Source: Bacillota bacterium | GTDB taxonomy: Bacteria; Bacillota; Clostridia; Acetivibrionales; DTU013 | Direction: 5' to 3' | Assembly: GCA_023426125.1 (NCBI GenBank) | Contig: JAFABI010000103.1 | Location: 124,001 to 188,000 of the forward strand | Length of the DNA: 64,000 bases | Part shown: in pieces, positions 57,057 to 64,000 of the stretch | Layout of the letters: each line of letters begins with the position of its first letter | Position numbering within the stretch: position 1 is the first letter of the stretch | Made by a program: the position numbers and the translations under genes | The notes under the pieces: model-generated | Database searches by the model: none | The model's input: only the letters and a program-made list of their open reading frames with translations | Told to the model about the DNA's origin: nothing

Positions 57057-57082
57057 CATAGTATGGCTCACTAAATGCAAGT
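57057..57082 (-). promoter_or_regulatory. Sigma-K/E-like promoter of the minus-strand acyl operon
   Basis: Minus strand: AC (57081-57082), 15 bp, CATACTATG (57057-57065), ~100 bp upstream of the small domain gene. Confidence 0.4.
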
Positions 57083-57194
57083 GTTACATTTATTCTTTTA
57101 TGTCGCCTGTATTCTTTTATGTTACCTTTTTAAAATCCCGGCCAAAGAAAAATCCAATGAAACCAACGGCTTTACCTTGATTTAAAATTGTCGC

Positions 57195-57220
57195 ACATAT
57201 AGGTATAACTTCATAATATA
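57195..57220 (+). promoter_or_regulatory. Sigma-K/E-like promoter of the second acyltransferase
   Basis: AC (57195-57196), 15 bp, CATAATATA (57212-57220), ~100 bp before the start. A second CATAATATTA follows at 57231. Confidence 0.4.
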
Positions 57221-57321
57221 GTATAACAGCCATAATATTAGAGTTGCGGCGCATTATGTAAATATTATCGCTGCAAGGTAGCAAAGCTTAAAAATCTGAT
57301 TTGTAAGGAGCCAATAAAAAT

Positions 57322-58713
57322 ATGGAAACAAATTATTTTAAGGATGCCAGGAAGGCATTCGGGAAATATACCAATATGGATAAAACGGCCCTGGAGAACA
57401 ATCCGGAAATTATACCGGCTTATGCCCATGATTACGGTAATTATGTCGCCCGGTACGGAATGGGAAATTTCCAGATTCAAACGATACTGAAACTGGACGG
57501 CAGAATAGACTTTGATAAGCTTTCAAAGGCAGTGAGATTATCTGTTGATGCGGAACCGGTACTGGGATGCCGGTTCATCGAACATGATCCTCCGTATTGG
57601 AAACGCCGGGAGGACATTGACAAAACCATGTTTTGCTCCATGGAAGAGACCGACAGCATGGAAGAAGCGATCAACCGGTTTTTGGAAAGTCCCCTGGATA
57701 TGGATCGCGATCCTATGGTCAAGGTAAAACTGATACGTTCGGAGCAATATGACACAATCGGTATAAAACTGAACCACACATGCAGTGATGGAGCCGGCGC
57801 AAAGGACTATATCCTGCTTCTGTCAGACATCTATTCCCGTATCGCCGGCGAAAACGGCGTTTATGTGCCAACTCCAAGCGTCCGCAGCAGGGCTGATCAT
57901 GACAAAGTCTTCAGCGCACTTAATATCAAGCACCCGAAACTGGATAATACCCCTATTGAAAGTCCCAGAACCGTGTGGCCGTTTCCATGGAAATCGGCAG
58001 GGCAGAAGGATGTCACCCCTTTTGTGGTTTGCAGGCTCCCCTATGGGCAGCTGGATATACTGTCCAAATACGGAAAGGAACGGGGGGCGACCATCAATGA
58101 TCTGATTCTTGCTGCAATTTACCGGGCAATGTTTAAGTTGTCCCAGCCCCCGCACGGGGTTCCTATGGATATTGGCCTGACCATCGATTTGCGCCGCTAT
58201 CTTCCCGATAACAAGGCTGAAGCAATACGCAATTTTTCGGGAGGGATTGTTTTAAGAATGGCCAGAATCATGGGCGAGCCCTTCGAAGAAACCTTATCCA
58301 GAATAGTCGCTCTGATGAACCGTAAAAAAAGCCGGAATCCCGGCTATCAATGCGCTACAGGCGCAGAACGCGCAGAGATGCTGAATTTTCACCTGTTCCT
58401 CTCCTATTCCAAATTCCTGTCAAGGCTTTCGGATGTCATGACGCAGCATTGCTTTTTTTGCTCTCCGGGACTATCCAATGTGGGAATTATTTCCAGATCT
58501 TTAATGAAATTTGGTAAAAATACGGTTACCGACGCTTACATTATTCCACCGGTGATCCATGTCCCCGGGCTTATGCTTGTCGCTTCCAGCTACAACGGGA
58601 TATTGACCTTTGCCGTAGGATACTACCAGGGTTCAATCCACAGGCAGTATCTTGAAAAGCTTCTGAACAAGATCGCAAGCGAATTGATGGAAGGCTGCGG
58701 CGAAACATTTTAA
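57322..58713 (+). CDS. Condensation/acyltransferase-superfamily protein, second paralogue
   Basis: A 463-residue paralogue of the 522-residue protein, sharing long near-identical blocks (YVARYG-GNF, KLSKAVRLS-DA-PV-GCRF, RGATINDLILAA-YRAM, DLRRYLPD). The active motif is NHTCSDGAG. It lacks the N-terminal extra domain, which is instead encoded by the divergent neighbour at 56730-56957. AAGGAG precedes the ATG. It is the only gene of its transcript, followed by a family A hairpin repeat. Confidence 0.8.
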   Translation: METNYFKDARKAFGKYTNMDKTALENNPEIIPAYAHDYGNYVARYGMGNFQIQTILKLDGRIDFDKLSKAVRLSVDAEPVLGCRFIEHDPPYWKRREDIDKTMFCSMEETDSMEEAINRFLESPLDMDRDPMVKVKLIRSEQYDTIGIKLNHTCSDGAGAKDYILLLSDIYSRIAGENGVYVPTPSVRSRADHDKVFSALNIKHPKLDNTPIESPRTVWPFPWKSAGQKDVTPFVVCRLPYGQLDILSKYGKERGATINDLILAAIYRAMFKLSQPPHGVPMDIGLTIDLRRYLPDNKAEAIRNFSGGIVLRMARIMGEPFEETLSRIVALMNRKKSRNPGYQCATGAERAEMLNFHLFLSYSKFLSRLSDVMTQHCFFCSPGLSNVGIISRSLMKFGKNTVTDAYIIPPVIHVPGLMLVASSYNGILTFAVGYYQGSIHRQYLEKLLNKIASELMEGCGETF

Positions 58714-58717
58714 TCCG

Positions 58718-58763
58718 CCTTTCAGAAATAGCGCGTTGAAGCGTTGGCGATATTTCTGAAAGG
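58718..58763 (+). repeat. Hairpin repeat family A, copy 5
   Basis: CCTTTCAGAAATA and TATTTCTGAAAGG arms around GCGCGTTGAAGCGTTGGCGA, directly after the second acyltransferase; may act as its 3' hairpin. Confidence 0.8.
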
Positions 58764-58836
58764 CGCGTGACCGCCGATAATTACTGTTTGTTTGGCTGTC
58801 GTGCCAACGGCTGTGCTTTACTTCGTTTTACAGCCT

Positions 58837-60138
58837 CTAGATTCTTCGCCTGTCAATCACCCTCTTTGCCTTACCCTCGCTTCTTTCAATCGTCTTAGGC
58901 TCTACCAGCTTGACCTTTGCATGAATGCCCAGCGTGCTTACGATATCTTTTTTGATTTTCATCTCCAGTTCTTCAATCTTTTTAACCGTATCCGAGAACA
59001 TATTCGGGGACATTTCAACCCATATCTCAAGGATATCCAGGTTATCCACCCTGTCGATCATCAAAAGGTAATGCGGCTCTGTTTCACCTGTTTCAAGCAG
59101 CACGCTCTCTATCTGTGAAGGGAACACATTGACACCTCTTATGATGAGCATATCGTCGCTTCTTCCGGTAACTTTGCTCATTCTTACCAGTGTTCTCCCG
59201 CACTCACACTTTTCATAGTACAACGAGGATATATCATGTGTCCTGTATCGGATCAGCGGTATACCTTCCTTGGTAATGGTCGTGAAAACAAGTTCTCCGG
59301 CCGTTCCTTCAGGCAGCACCTCTCCTGTTTCAGGGTTTATTATTTCAGGTATGAAATGGTCTTCCTGTATATGCAATCCACACTTGCACGGGCATTCCAT
59401 CGAAACCCCCGGCCCTGTTATTTCACTGAGCCCATAGATGTCCATTGCCATAATCCCCAAACGTCCCTCTATTTCGTTCCTCATATTGTTGGACCATGGT
59501 TCGGCTCCAAAAATCCCGGCCTTCAGTTTTAATTCATTTTTGCTTATTCCCATTTCCTCCATTGCCTCCGCCAGATTAAGCGCATAGGATGGGGTACATG
59601 CCAGAATAGTCGTCCCGAAGTCTTTCATCATCACGATCTGCCGTTTTGTATTACCTCCTGAGGCAGGTATGACCGCGGCGCCTATCCTTTCAGCGCCGTA
59701 GTGAAGTCCAAGTCCGCCGGTGAACAAACCATACCCATAGGCAACTTGCACAATGGATTCTTTACCGGCACCCGCACTATACAATGACCTTGCCACTACT
59801 TCAGCCCAGGAGTCCAGATCCCTTTGTGTATAGCCCACAACCGTCTGTTTCCCCGTCGTCCCGGAAGATGCATGTATTCTTACAATTTCACTCATCGGTA
59901 CGGCAAACATCCCGTACGGATAAGTATCTCTTAAATCGGTCTTATTGGTAAAAGGTATTTTTTTTAAGTCTTCCAGTGATTTTATATCTTCCGGTTCCAT
60001 GCCGGCTTTTTGCATTCTGTCATGGTAAAACGGTACATTGTCATAAACTCTCTTTACGGTTCTTATCAGCCTTTCCCTTTGGACTTCTGCCATTTCATTT
60101 CTCGACATACATTCATATGCCGGGTTCCAGTATTGCAT
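58837..60138 (-). CDS. Phenylacetate-CoA ligase-type AMP-forming enzyme
   Basis: A 433-residue PaaK-family ligase. [15 protein letters not shown] is the AMP/phosphate loop, [14 protein letters not shown] and [10 protein letters not shown] follow, and the C-terminal lobe has [22 protein letters not shown]. It activates an aryl or branched acid as a CoA thioester, for example phenylacetate or indoleacetate from amino-acid fermentation. The cysteines CPCKCG and CECG may bind zinc. GGAGGG precedes the ATG. It follows a solute symporter operon on the same strand. Confidence 0.9.
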   Translation of the reverse strand: MQYWNPAYECMSRNEMAEVQRERLIRTVKRVYDNVPFYHDRMQKAGMEPEDIKSLEDLKKIPFTNKTDLRDTYPYGMFAVPMSEIVRIHASSGTTGKQTVVGYTQRDLDSWAEVVARSLYSAGAGKESIVQVAYGYGLFTGGLGLHYGAERIGAAVIPASGGNTKRQIVMMKDFGTTILACTPSYALNLAEAMEEMGISKNELKLKAGIFGAEPWSNNMRNEIEGRLGIMAMDIYGLSEITGPGVSMECPCKCGLHIQEDHFIPEIINPETGEVLPEGTAGELVFTTITKEGIPLIRYRTHDISSLYYEKCECGRTLVRMSKVTGRSDDMLIIRGVNVFPSQIESVLLETGETEPHYLLMIDRVDNLDILEIWVEMSPNMFSDTVKKIEELEMKIKKDIVSTLGIHAKVKLVEPKTIERSEGKAKRVIDRRRI

Positions 60139-60356
60139 ACGTTACCCTCCTCGTATTTTATGACTCTGTCAAATAATTCTTTGATGCAATTTCCATCGTG
60201 CGGAATGACCGTACTTCCAGTTCAACGATGAATGAAATTGGTACTCTTAGCAATAGTATATTGTTAGAATCCATGGTATGTTACCATTTCCAGGAATTTG
60301 TTTACATAATCACGATCCGGCAGGACGGTTTGACAGGGACATATGGAATATAGGGC

Positions 60357-60394
60357 AAAAAAAGAGAGGTAAGCATTATTATTGCATTACCTCT
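60357..60394 (-). terminator. Terminator after the symporter gene
   Basis: AGAGGTAA and TTACCTCT form an 8-bp stem followed by CTTTTTTT on the minus strand. Confidence 0.8.
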
Positions 60395-60429
60395 TGTCTT
60401 TAAAAATCCGCGTTCGATTTTGTTCTAAA

Positions 60430-62046
60430 CTAGGCTATACCTTTAAAGCACTTATCTACATGCTCTTTTGCGATATCCTGCTTGAGAACCAAAGCCATTA
60501 CCAACGTAGCAAGGATGGAAACCGGCAACGCAATAAAGATCGGATCCACCATGGACAAAGAAGCCAGTGATGTACCATCTACAAGGGATAACTTGCCAAA
60601 TAGCAAATTGCAGAGTTGTAAACTGGAAGATTCCTTTTTGTGTATGAAGAATATCCAGAAAAAGCTGGTGGCAAAACCGCAAACCATACCCCAGAGAGCT
60701 GCCGCCTTCGGCATCTTTCTAAAATATAGAGCGCCGATATAGGCAGGCAGGAAGGCTGCTGCGCAAAGGCCAAAAAATAAAGATGTTCCTGTCGCAATGA
60801 TTGCCATGCTCACATCCAGGTAGCTGGTCAACCATGCAAGCGCCGTACTCAGAATTATCCCTACCAGCGTTCCTGTTTTTGATATTAAAATACTGTTTCC
60901 CTTACCGTTTGCGCTTTTTTCATATACGTCCCTGCCTATGGCAGTACCCATTGTATGGAATTGTGAACTCAGCGTGGACATTGCTGCCGCCAGCAGCGTT
61001 ACCAGAAAGATCGGACCAAACCACCCGGGAACAAAAGTCTTTATGAACTCGGGAATAATCTTATCGTTGGCGCCGGCTGCAATAAGAGAAATCTGGCCTG
61101 TCTTTTGAAAGAAGAATACATTTGACAGGGCTCCGACAACAAATGCAACACCCGTCATCATAAGTATGAATATTCCACCCGATACCACCGCCCTGTTCAA
61201 TTCCCTGTTGCTTTTGACCGTCATAAACCTGACTACCAGTTGAGGCTGTGCAAGAACGCCGATACCTACGCCCATGACAACGGTGGATACCAGATTCCAC
61301 CAGATTGGCGAGCCAAATTCCGGCATTGCGGTCCATCCGGTGAATCCGCCTGCAGTTAGATTTGCAGTCTGTTCTTTTACCGCATCGATATTGATCAGAT
61401 CCGTCAACTGCTGATGTGCCGCACCTACTCCGCCAAGCTTGCTGTATGCAAACATAAGCAGGAATACCATTCCCACAAACATGACGAGACCCTGGAAGGC
61501 ATCGGTATACATGACACCCTTCAAACCGCCCATAAACACATAAACAGCTACGATACCAACAAAAACCAACAATGAAACCTGGTATGGAATAGCAAAATAG
61601 GATTGTATGAAATCCGCACCGCCCTTGATAACAGCAGCTGCATAAATCGGCATGAACAAGAATATGATAACCCCTGCAAACCCTTGCATGAATTTGGATC
61701 CGTACCGGATTCCCAACAACTCCGGAAAGGTGTGTGCGTCAAGGTTGTGACCCATTTTCCTGGTGCGTTTGCCGAAGAAGATGAATGCTACGAATATCCC
61801 AATGAATATATTCAGAAAAGTAAGCCAGAGCAAGCCCATACCAAGCTGTCCGGCCGCTCCGCCAAAACCGATGATGGCAGAGGTGCTGATAAATGTCGCT
61901 CCATAGGATAATGCCATAACAAGGGGATGAATCTGCCTCCCTGCAATAAGATAGTCGGCGGATGTTTTTGTCCTTTTAAAACCAAGATAGCCAAGAAAGG
62001 CAGTGATAATTAGATAAATAAGAATTACTACGACTGTATAAAACAT
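60430..62046 (-). CDS. Sodium:solute symporter (SSS family)
   Basis: A 538-residue transporter with 13 or so helices. The SSS family signatures are AGRQIHPLVMALSYGATFISTSAIIGFGG and GGLKGVMYTDAFQGLVMF, and the Na+-site region AAAMSTLSSQFHTMGT is present. Related members carry carboxylates or pantothenate. Next to a CoA ligase gene, an organic acid is a reasonable guess. AAGGAGG precedes the ATG. A small accessory gene lies upstream. Confidence 0.92.
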   Translation of the reverse strand: MFYTVVVILIYLIITAFLGYLGFKRTKTSADYLIAGRQIHPLVMALSYGATFISTSAIIGFGGAAGQLGMGLLWLTFLNIFIGIFVAFIFFGKRTRKMGHNLDAHTFPELLGIRYGSKFMQGFAGVIIFLFMPIYAAAVIKGGADFIQSYFAIPYQVSLLVFVGIVAVYVFMGGLKGVMYTDAFQGLVMFVGMVFLLMFAYSKLGGVGAAHQQLTDLINIDAVKEQTANLTAGGFTGWTAMPEFGSPIWWNLVSTVVMGVGIGVLAQPQLVVRFMTVKSNRELNRAVVSGGIFILMMTGVAFVVGALSNVFFFQKTGQISLIAAGANDKIIPEFIKTFVPGWFGPIFLVTLLAAAMSTLSSQFHTMGTAIGRDVYEKSANGKGNSILISKTGTLVGIILSTALAWLTSYLDVSMAIIATGTSLFFGLCAAAFLPAYIGALYFRKMPKAAALWGMVCGFATSFFWIFFIHKKESSSLQLCNLLFGKLSLVDGTSLASLSMVDPIFIALPVSILATLVMALVLKQDIAKEHVDKCFKGIA

Positions 62047-62252
62047 TTTAAACCTCCTTAAAAATCAAGTGAAAGTTATTCCTGTGACACTTTAATCTTA
62101 AGGAGCCAGCTATTTCCGGAATATTTGACTTTTCTCCTATCCCAAACTGCGAGACCCTTGAATTAATATGAGTATGCTTATTTACTTTTGTAAGCCTGTT
62201 TGCTCAGGCTTTACCGGTGCTTCCGCTTTACTTCTTCCCGTATCTGAATCTG

Positions 62253-62366
62253 CTAATTATCAGCGCCCTTGTTCCAATTGATTAAACCATATGCTATACA
62301 TGCTCCGGTACTTAGAATGCATAAGATGTATGCCAGCCAGATAGATGCATCAGGTATACCTAACAT
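62253..62366 (-). CDS. Symporter small accessory protein
   Basis: A 37-residue single-helix protein (MLGIPDASIWLAYILCILST..., ending GLINWNKGADN). It matches the short proteins often encoded just before SSS transporters. GGAGG lies 8 nt before the ATG. It is co-oriented with the symporter 207 bp downstream and probably forms a complex with it. Confidence 0.82.
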   Translation of the reverse strand: MLGIPDASIWLAYILCILSTGACIAYGLINWNKGADN

Positions 62367-62787
62367 ATTCATCTCCTCCTTTCTTGTAATTCTTTACCAT
62401 TAAATCAAGGGTAATATAGCAAACCTACGCAAATCCGCATTCTTCGGTCTTTGAAGGTTAACTGCCAATTTGTTTTTTATTTTAACAGGCTTTTGTTTTT
62501 TTTGCAATGCATATATACCTGCGGATTTGGTGCCTTGGCAGGTAAATACATTATGTAACTTGAAACCTAGAATATATTTTATGCAGCAGACCGTAATTTG
62601 CTACAACCTCCTATCCGATTTCCCGGTTTCCGCTGTTGAACCGCAGGAATTTATTCATACCTTCACAGCCTGCATGAGTCATTTTTGTAATATGCATGTT
62701 TGAGGATTGCAATGAAGCATTCCAACTTCAGACAAGATATCTCCCAATCAAGTGTTTTAATTGAATTTAATGGCAAATTGATTGTAG
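62367..62787. other. Intergenic region without a gene
   Basis: About 420 bp between the divergent symporter and metF transcripts. No convincing frame, repeat or riboswitch was seen. Confidence 0.5.
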
Positions 62788-62816
62788 TTGACGACATTTA
62801 AGGAAGTGGGTATAAT
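62788..62816 (+). promoter_or_regulatory. Promoter of metF
   Basis: TTGACG (62788-62793), 17 bp, TATAAT (62811-62816), ending 38 bp before the start codon. Confidence 0.85.
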
Positions 62817-62854
62817 AGAAACGGAAGTATTTTCTTACGAAAAGGAGAACAACG

Positions 62855-63721
62855 ATGAAAATAATCGAAATGTTTGATCATAAAAAACCGGTGCTGGCAT
62901 TTGAAATCTTCCCGCCCAAATCCGATGTTCCGGTGGAAACCATCTATGACAAACTTGAGCAATTTGAAGCGCTGAAGCCTGATTATATCAGTGTAACCTA
63001 TGGCGCAGGCGGAAGTCAAAAAGGCAGAACCATCGAAATCGCCTCCCGGATCAGGCAAAACCATTCCATCGAAAGCATGGCCCACTTTACCTGCGTTGGC
63101 CACTCAAAGGAAGAAATCGATCTTATGTTGGAAACCATGCGCCAAAAAGGACTGGAAAACGTGCTTGCCTTAAGAGGTGATCCTCCCGCGGGAGACCCGG
63201 ATTTTGATTTTTCAAAAAATATCTACTGTTATGCATACGAGCTCATCAGCCATATAAAAGCTGCCAACAGCTTTTGCATTGCGGCGGCGGCTTATATCGA
63301 AGGACATGTGGACTGCAAAAGGCTCAAGGAAGATATTGCATTTCTTAAACTGAAAGTGGATTCGGGTGTAGACTTTCTGATAACCCAGCTGTTTTTTGAT
63401 AACAGGCTGTTTTACGATTTTATGGATAAAGCCCGAAGCATCGGAATCGAAAACCCGGTTGCCGCGGGTATTATGCCCATCTTCAAGGCGGACCAGATAA
63501 AATCCATCACAGCCAGGAGCGGCTGCTCAATACCGGCAAAGCTTGTTTTGATGATGGATAAATACAACGACAATCCTGACGATTTACGCAAAGCAGGCAT
63601 AGAATATGCCGCCCTGCAAATAAGGGATCTGGTGGAAAACGGCGTGGAAGGTATCCATCTTTATACGATGAACAGACCCAACTCCACAAAAGAAATCCTT
63701 CAGGCGGCGGGCTTGAGGTAA
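62855..63721 (+). CDS. metF: 5,10-methylenetetrahydrofolate reductase
   Basis: A 288-residue FAD enzyme giving 5-methyl-THF for methionine synthesis. The barrel motifs FEIFPPKSDVP, SVTYGAGGS, HFTCVGHS, LALRGDPP, DFLITQLFFDN, AGIMPIF and GIHLYTMNRPNST are complete. AAAGGAG precedes the ATG. In anaerobes the same enzyme can serve the methyl branch of the Wood-Ljungdahl pathway, but no other gene of that pathway is here. It is single in its transcript within the window. Confidence 0.96.
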   Translation: MKIIEMFDHKKPVLAFEIFPPKSDVPVETIYDKLEQFEALKPDYISVTYGAGGSQKGRTIEIASRIRQNHSIESMAHFTCVGHSKEEIDLMLETMRQKGLENVLALRGDPPAGDPDFDFSKNIYCYAYELISHIKAANSFCIAAAAYIEGHVDCKRLKEDIAFLKLKVDSGVDFLITQLFFDNRLFYDFMDKARSIGIENPVAAGIMPIFKADQIKSITARSGCSIPAKLVLMMDKYNDNPDDLRKAGIEYAALQIRDLVENGVEGIHLYTMNRPNSTKEILQAAGLR

Positions 63722-63760
63722 GCTATAAGCGTCCGAAAAATTTCCCGCATCAATGCGGGG

Positions 63761-64000
63761 CTACAGCCTCATTCTGTTTTTACTCCGTTCGTTTAAAACA
63801 TTATCCAGGGCTGTAGCCTCGTTAATCACATCCTCGATCTCCTCCGAGGCGGGGTCCATACTGTCCGAAGAGATAATACGGTGTTTGAAGCCTCCAATGG
63901 TGCTTTCGATATAGTCAAGCCTCACGTTGACCTTCTCCAGTTCCTCTTTTTCCTCCTTCATCCGCTGCAGGAGCTTCTCGTCCATTTCGATGGTTTTTGT
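63761..64000 (-). CDS. C-terminal end of a coiled-coil protein (partial)
   Basis: The frame is open up to the window edge (TKTIEMDEKLLQRMKEEKEE...), so the gene continues beyond 64000. No ribosome site precedes the internal ATG at 63985. The 79 visible residues are highly charged and helical (KEEKEELEKVNVRLDYIEST). I cannot assign a family. Confidence 0.55.
   Translation of the reverse strand, partial: TKTIEMDEKLLQRMKEEKEELEKVNVRLDYIESTIGGFKHRIISSDSMDPASEEIEDVINEATALDNVLNERSKNRMRL

Overview
The window looks like chromosome from an anaerobic, endospore-forming member of the Clostridia (Firmicutes). It carries a complete spoIIA-sigF locus, a spoVA operon and a spore photoproduct lyase homologue. 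It also carries an NfnAB-type ferredoxin:NADP oxidoreductase, a membrane pyrophosphatase and the hprK-murB-rapZ-yvcK-whiA-ptsH block typical of Clostridia. I do not assign a genus. Most genes lie on the minus strand; start codons were chosen mainly by Shine-Dalgarno position, and several genes use TTG.

Layout: (1) 1-9.6 kb is a sulfur amino-acid region: metI(partial)-metN, a NifB-like radical SAM protein, a YezD-like small protein, cysK, two trans-sulfuration enzymes, O-acetylhomoserine sulfhydrylase, an Rrf2/CymR-like repressor and metA. A recurring 17-bp near-palindrome lies in front of cysK, rrf2, yezD and metN and is a good candidate operator for the Rrf2 protein. (2) 9.9-17.2 kb is a copper/redox module: DUF2318, an HMA-SafE-cupredoxin protein, CopA, an OmpR-type response regulator, a histidine kinase and a DUF6803 membrane protein. 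An identical 16-bp direct-repeat operator precedes the first and last transcription units. (3) 17.5-24.8 kb is lower glycolysis (gpmI, an in-frame pgk-tpi fusion, gap) plus pfkA. (4) 25-28.7 kb holds an AlbA_2/Schlafen-type regulator with a LexA-like box in its promoter, a PepT-like peptidase, trmL and a CheX-like protein. (5) 28.9-35 kb is sporulation: a spore photoproduct lyase homologue whose H-donor cysteine is replaced by serine, spoVAC-D-Eb-Ea with a small membrane protein at its head, and spoIIAA-spoIIAB-sigF. Sigma-G-like promoters precede spoVA and the lyase gene. (6) 35.3-43.6 kb is the hprK-PHP-murB-rapZ-yvcK-debranching enzyme-whiA-ptsH block. (7) 44-51.4 kb holds a divergent membrane PPase, two tRNA-Gly genes, gdhA and nfnBA. 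(8) 51.6-58.7 kb is the most novel part. It is a compact lipid/acyl biosynthetic-type cluster: a free-standing ACP, a KAS III-like synthase, an SDR reductase, two paralogous condensation-superfamily acyltransferases, an APH-fold kinase, a hotdog thioesterase and a small gene equivalent to the N-terminal domain of one acyltransferase. Three sigma-K/E-like promoters with the same geometry suggest expression in the sporulating mother cell. (9) 58.8-64 kb holds a PaaK-type CoA ligase, a sodium:solute symporter with its 37-residue accessory protein, metF and the 3' end of a coiled-coil gene.

The window is unusually rich in short palindromic intergenic repeats of at least five families, with one nested array interrupting the spoVA operon and supplying the last codons of spoVAD. 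No transposase, phage gene or CRISPR array was seen.
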